Shown piece after piece: positions 61,118 to 64,000 of a stretch of DNA of 64,000 nucleotides (position 1 is the stretch's first letter; each line of letters begins with the position of its first letter). The stretch is from NCBI GenBank assembly GCA_947627215.1, contig CANQVD010000011.1:34842-98841 (forward strand), in the 5' to 3' direction. A program made the translations under genes and the position numbers. The notes under the pieces are model-generated. The model ran no database searches. It worked only from the letters and a program-made list of their open reading frames with translations, and was not told the DNA's origin. This DNA comes from an uncultured Eisenbergiella sp. GTDB lineage: Bacteria > Bacillota > Clostridia > Lachnospirales > Lachnospiraceae.

Positions 61118-61165
61118 GGTATATGCCTCCTTAAAATTTATGATCGATACGACATTTTCTGCTCC

Positions 61166-61645
61166 TTAAAGAACGGTCTCGGCCCATGCTTTGAGGCTCT
61201 CCGCCGTCTGGCGGCCGTTCAGCACTTTCCCCTCGATGATCACGGTGTCCGCCGCCACGGAGGGCCTCAGCCCGGCTGCGGCCTTTCCGAACCCGCTGCC
61301 GCCGGAGGTGGCGAACAGCACGATCTTCTTGCCGGAGAAATCATAGCTCTCTAAAAAACTGTTGATGATGGTGGGCGCCACATACCACCAGATGGGGAAT
61401 CCCAGCAGAACGGTATCATAGGCGTCGATATCGGCGTTCCGGTCAGCCAGCGCAGGGCGGCTCGAAGGGTCGTTCATCTCCACCGAGCTGCGGGATTTCT
61501 TATCCATCCAGTTGAGGTCTGCCTTCGTGTAGGGCACGGCGGGCCTGATCTCATAAATGTCCGCTCCTATGGCTCCGGCCAGTCCCTTTGCGACGCGCGC
61601 CGTCGTCCCGCTGGCGCTGAAATAGGCTACTAATGTTTTGCTCAT
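61166..61645 (-). CDS. Flavodoxin-like protein
   Basis: A 159-residue FMN protein. LVAYFSASGTTARVAKGLA is the phosphate-binding loop; YDTVLLGFPIWWYVAPTIINSFLESYDFSGK and FATSGGSGFGKA bind the flavin ring. The C-terminal helix NGRQTAESLKAWAETVL is complete, unlike its paralogue at 57321. It starts 17 bases after the TetR gene and belongs to the TetR-flavodoxin-CMD/cupin-SGNH operon. Likely a low-potential electron donor or NAD(P)H-quinone-type reductase for the island. Confidence 0.88.
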   Translation of the reverse strand: MSKTLVAYFSASGTTARVAKGLAGAIGADIYEIRPAVPYTKADLNWMDKKSRSSVEMNDPSSRPALADRNADIDAYDTVLLGFPIWWYVAPTIINSFLESYDFSGKKIVLFATSGGSGFGKAAAGLRPSVAADTVIIEGKVLNGRQTAESLKAWAETVL

Positions 61646-61661
61646 GTTTTTTCTCCCTTCT

Positions 61662-62285
61662 TTATTTGTTCAACAGCTTTTTCACGCAGTTGAATGTGAT
61701 CTCATAGATCGTCATAAATACGTAGTTGACGTTTGCTTCCTCCATCGCCGTCCGCTGCTTTGCGGTAACGAAGGTGTACGGATAGATGCCGAACATAAAC
61801 GGGAAGAACGTGTAAATGAAATCCTGCTTTTCGGAAACCGTCATATCCGGAAAATATTGATTCAGACCGGCCGTCACGGTGCGGATCGATTCTCCGTATA
61901 CCGCCTTGAACGCCGCCAGATGTTCAGGACGGCTGCCGGTTTCCATGTCGTAATGGTTCATGGACAGGATCTTCAGGAGTTGGGCGCGTGCTTCCAGGGA
62001 ATGCGCCATCATATCGGCAAACTCGTCCGCCGTCATCGTCTCGGCCTGCTCCATTTTTTCTTTCAGAGAGGCGATCCACAACTCATACTCCCGCTTCAGC
62101 AGCGCAAGAAAGATCTCCTCCTTCGTCTGAAAGTAATTGTAAATGGAGGTGCGCGTGAAGCTGGTCGCGTTCCCGATCTCCTTGATGGTGATCTCCTTGA
62201 AGCTCATCGTCTGATAGAGCCTTTCGCAGGCGCATATGATCTCCTCCCTGCGGGCCTCTGTCAGCTCCGGCGATCCTTTTGGCAT
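61662..62285 (-). CDS. TetR-family regulator, operon leader
   Basis: A 207-residue regulator: LTEARREEIICACERLYQTMSFKEITIKEIGNATSFTRTSIYNYFQTKEEIF is the DNA-binding part, followed by a helical sensor domain. I start at ATG 62285; the frame is open further up, but the outermost Met codon lies inside the -35 box, so it cannot be used, while ATG 62327 remains possible. Its promoter carries two operators also found 8 kb away at the aldo/keto reductase operon. It should repress both, releasing them on binding an unknown ligand. Confidence 0.88.
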   Translation of the reverse strand: MPKGSPELTEARREEIICACERLYQTMSFKEITIKEIGNATSFTRTSIYNYFQTKEEIFLALLKREYELWIASLKEKMEQAETMTADEFADMMAHSLEARAQLLKILSMNHYDMETGSRPEHLAAFKAVYGESIRTVTAGLNQYFPDMTVSEKQDFIYTFFPFMFGIYPYTFVTAKQRTAMEEANVNYVFMTIYEITFNCVKKLLNK

Positions 62286-62331
62286 CTTAGCTTTCCCCTT
62301 TTTCCGAAACTCCTGACGGATCGTCATATTT

Positions 62332-62381
62332 TGACACCATGTCAGTATAATTAGAATAGTACTTCTCTGATGCAGTGTCAA
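62332..62381 (-). promoter_or_regulatory. Promoter with two TetR-type operators, TetR-flavodoxin operon
   Basis: On the minus strand TTGACA (62376-62381) and TATTCT (62353-62358) are 17 bases apart. Operators CTGATGCAGTGTCA (62367-62380) and TGACACCATGTCAG (62332-62345) flank the -10, starts 35 bases apart, exactly as at 54263-54312. Confidence 0.8.
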
Positions 62382-62627
62382 TACTTTCGCAAAAAATTTA
62401 TTTCTGCTTTTCCCGCCTTTATGCAGGACTTATTTTTCGGGAATATGCCTCCAAAACAGTGAAAAATGTCCGCTGTCCGGTTCGAAAAGCCGCGAAAGGC
62501 CGTCCCGCAACCGTTGGTTGCCGGATTGACGGGTCCGCTTGCTTGCAGGAAACCGGCGGTTATGGTACTTTTATCTCATCCGAAGGCGCTGTCGGCAGAG
62601 AAAAGAGGAGATGGGAGGAAACGATAA

Positions 62628-63623
62628 ATGATATTGGCGGATAAGATCATTTTACTGAGAAAAAAGAACGGCTGGTCCCAGGAGGAGCTGGCCGGCCGGT
62701 TGTCCGTATCCCGGCAGTCCGTGTCCAAATGGGAGGGAGGTCAGTCCATTCCCGATCTGGATAAGCTGCTGGCGCTGTCAAAGCTGTTCGGCGTGACGGT
62801 GGATTATCTGGTGCGGGACGAGATGGATGAGGGGCTGATCGAATATACGGCGGGCGATTCCGGCCCGGAGGAGCAGGAGGCCCTGCCGAAGGTGACAGTG
62901 GAGGAAGCGAACCGTTTTCTGGAGGAAAGGGTGCGGGCGTCGGGCCAGATCGCGCTGGGCGCTTCCCTGTGCATCCTGTCGCCGATCCTTCTGATGCTTC
63001 TCTGCGCCATGGCGGAGACAGGCAGGATCTCGGTCACGGAGAACATGGCGGCGGGTGTGGGAGTCGCGTTCCTTCTGCTCCTGATCGCAGCCGCGGTGCC
63101 GATCTTCATTCTGAACGATCATCGTCTGGAGAAATATGAATATATCGAGAAGCGGGAATTCCTGACGGAGTACGGCGTGGAGGGGATCGCGCGGGACAGA
63201 AAGGAGAAGTTCGCCGGGAAGTTTTCCGGCGGGATCGCGCTGGGCGTCGTGCTGATCCTGTTGGGGATCGTTCCCCTGGTCCTGGCCGGCGGAATGGGCG
63301 CGTCGGATCTGGTATGCACGGCGCTGGTATGCGTGCTGCTGTTTCTCATTTCCGCGGCGGTGAACCGGATCGTCCGGGTGTGCATGGTCCAGGAGAGCTT
63401 CAATCAGCTTCTGCAGGAGGGGGATTACAGCAGGAGGGCCAAGCGGCTGAATCCGCTGAACGAGCTGGTGGGGAGCGTTTACTGGAGCCTGATCACGGCG
63501 GTCTATCTGGCGGTCAGCTTTTACACCGGCAGGTGGGAGAGCACCTGGATCATCTGGCCCGTGGCGGGCGTGGCCTTCGCGGCGGTGATAGGCATTCTGA
63601 ACATCTTCCGGCGGGATAAGTAG
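62628..63623 (+). CDS. XRE-family regulator with membrane domain
   Basis: A 331-residue protein. Residues 5-60 are a helix-turn-helix (LLRKKNGWSQEELAGRLSVSRQSVSKWEGGQSIPDLDKLLALSKLFGVTVDYLV). A short acidic linker leads to about six membrane segments (from residue 105 on, for example LGASLCILSPILLMLLCAM and VWPVAGVAFAAVIGILNIF-like end). Such membrane-tied regulators are common in Lachnospiraceae, usually of unknown ligand. Start ATG 62628 is preceded by GGGAGG. TTGCAG-17-TACTTT at 62543-62571 may be its promoter. Confidence 0.87.
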   Translation: MILADKIILLRKKNGWSQEELAGRLSVSRQSVSKWEGGQSIPDLDKLLALSKLFGVTVDYLVRDEMDEGLIEYTAGDSGPEEQEALPKVTVEEANRFLEERVRASGQIALGASLCILSPILLMLLCAMAETGRISVTENMAAGVGVAFLLLLIAAAVPIFILNDHRLEKYEYIEKREFLTEYGVEGIARDRKEKFAGKFSGGIALGVVLILLGIVPLVLAGGMGASDLVCTALVCVLLFLISAAVNRIVRVCMVQESFNQLLQEGDYSRRAKRLNPLNELVGSVYWSLITAVYLAVSFYTGRWESTWIIWPVAGVAFAAVIGILNIFRRDK

Positions 63624-63626
63624 GGG

Positions 63627-63907
63627 TGCGCCCAGACCGCTTTCCGCACAGCCGGGAGCAGCCGGGACGAGGCAGGCACACGCGGGCACAGATACCTTTG
63701 CAGACTTGCATCGAAAAATCCGCCGCCGGCCCGTTCCGGCCCCTGCCGGGGAATACGGGCTGTCTGAGCGAAGCGAGTTTCCCGTATTCTCCGACAGTTT
63801 GGGGACGGAAGGGGCCGACGGCGGATGATGCAGGTCTGCACGGTTCTGTGACGCGTGTGCCTGCCTCGTCCCGGCTGCTCCCGGCTGTGCGGAAAGCGGT
63901 CTGGGCA
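63627..63907. repeat. Long intergenic palindrome 4
   Basis: A 281-base imperfect hairpin whose outer stem begins CCCAGACCGCTTTCCGCACA. The stem sequence is largely unlike palindromes 2 and 3, yet the loop TGTCTGAGCGAAGCGAGTTT is identical, the closing stem AATACGGG/CCCGTATT is kept, the left arm again has five extra bases between CATC and ATCCGCC, and the right arm has the extra AAAC-type bases near CGACAG. It begins four bases after the XRE gene. From 63908 to 64000 I see no gene. Confidence 0.85.
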
Positions 63908-64000
63908 GGGCCCGGAGAAAAAAGGTGAAGTGAAAAGTTTATTTCCACTTTGAAAAGCACTAGAAAAAAAGTGGCATTTACTCTTACAAAAAGCAGTGGA

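Noticed and set aside
62286..62381. Upstream Met codons for the TetR gene
   Set aside because: The outermost start overlaps the -35 box and would not be in the transcript; the family alignment begins near 62285.
50117..62381. Integrated mobile element
   Set aside because: No integrase, transposase, relaxase or clear attachment repeats were found at the edges; gene clustering alone is not enough.

Overview
The window looks like chromosome from a GC-rich, spore-forming, gut-dwelling member of the Clostridia, most likely a Lachnospiraceae-type organism. The grounds are: a spoIIE end followed by tilS-hpt-ftsH (the usual Firmicutes order), a spmA gene, strong AGGAGG ribosome sites, a bile salt hydrolase very like that of Clostridium perfringens, a SigV/RsiV-type lysozyme-response pair, glycan-degrading enzymes (GH78, GH13, GH31, GH2, CE2), and a giant sortase-anchored surface protein. 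I see no rRNA, CRISPR array, prophage or intact transposase.

Layout. 1-7.6 kb: the 3' end of spoIIE, a secreted alpha-L-rhamnosidase gene broken by a one-base slip in a G run, then tilS, hpt and ftsH in a tight operon. 7.8-11.1 kb: a GH13 amylase/neopullulanase and a bile salt hydrolase. 11.1-13.5 kb: an ECF sigma factor/anti-sigma pair (SigV/RsiV type) flanked by three very long intergenic palindromes. 13.5-18 kb: a BlaI-like regulator with no receptor partner, an esterase, a HAD phosphatase, an aldose epimerase-like protein and an AAA/DUF4143 ATPase. 18-21.7 kb: a heterodimeric ABC exporter, then tRNA-Ser(CGA). 22-27.7 kb: acyl carrier protein, a ribbon-helix-helix plus SPFH pair with its own operator, a zinc-ribbon membrane protein, a GH31 alpha-glucosidase and spmA.

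28.4-39.2 kb is one gene for a surface protein of about 3,580 residues (signal peptide, vWA domain, EF-hand loop, many Cna-B-like domains, a repeat-rich linker, an MPATG anchor). It is preceded by an AT-rich regulatory region. 39.4-49.9 kb: an acyltransferase-3 membrane protein, a three-gene ABC transporter of the lantibiotic-immunity/BcrA type, a GH2 beta-galactosidase, a structured AT-rich intergenic element, a CE2 esterase and a two-component system.

50.1-62.4 kb is a redox and small-molecule island almost entirely on the minus strand. It has three TetR regulators, three aldo/keto reductases (one with its 5' end deleted), two flavodoxins, an SDR, a CMD-cupin fusion, an amidohydrolase, a DUF362 lipoprotein and a YraQ-type permease. 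Two promoters 8 kb apart carry the same pair of TetR-like operators at identical spacing, tying two of its operons together. The window ends with an XRE-type membrane regulator and a fourth long palindrome.

The most unusual signal is the palindrome family (11103-11300, 11313-11526, 13184-13480, 63627-63907). These are 200-300 bp, nearly fully paired hairpins. Three share the same 20-base apical loop and the same asymmetric bulges although their stems differ, which suggests a conserved structured element not explained by protein genes.
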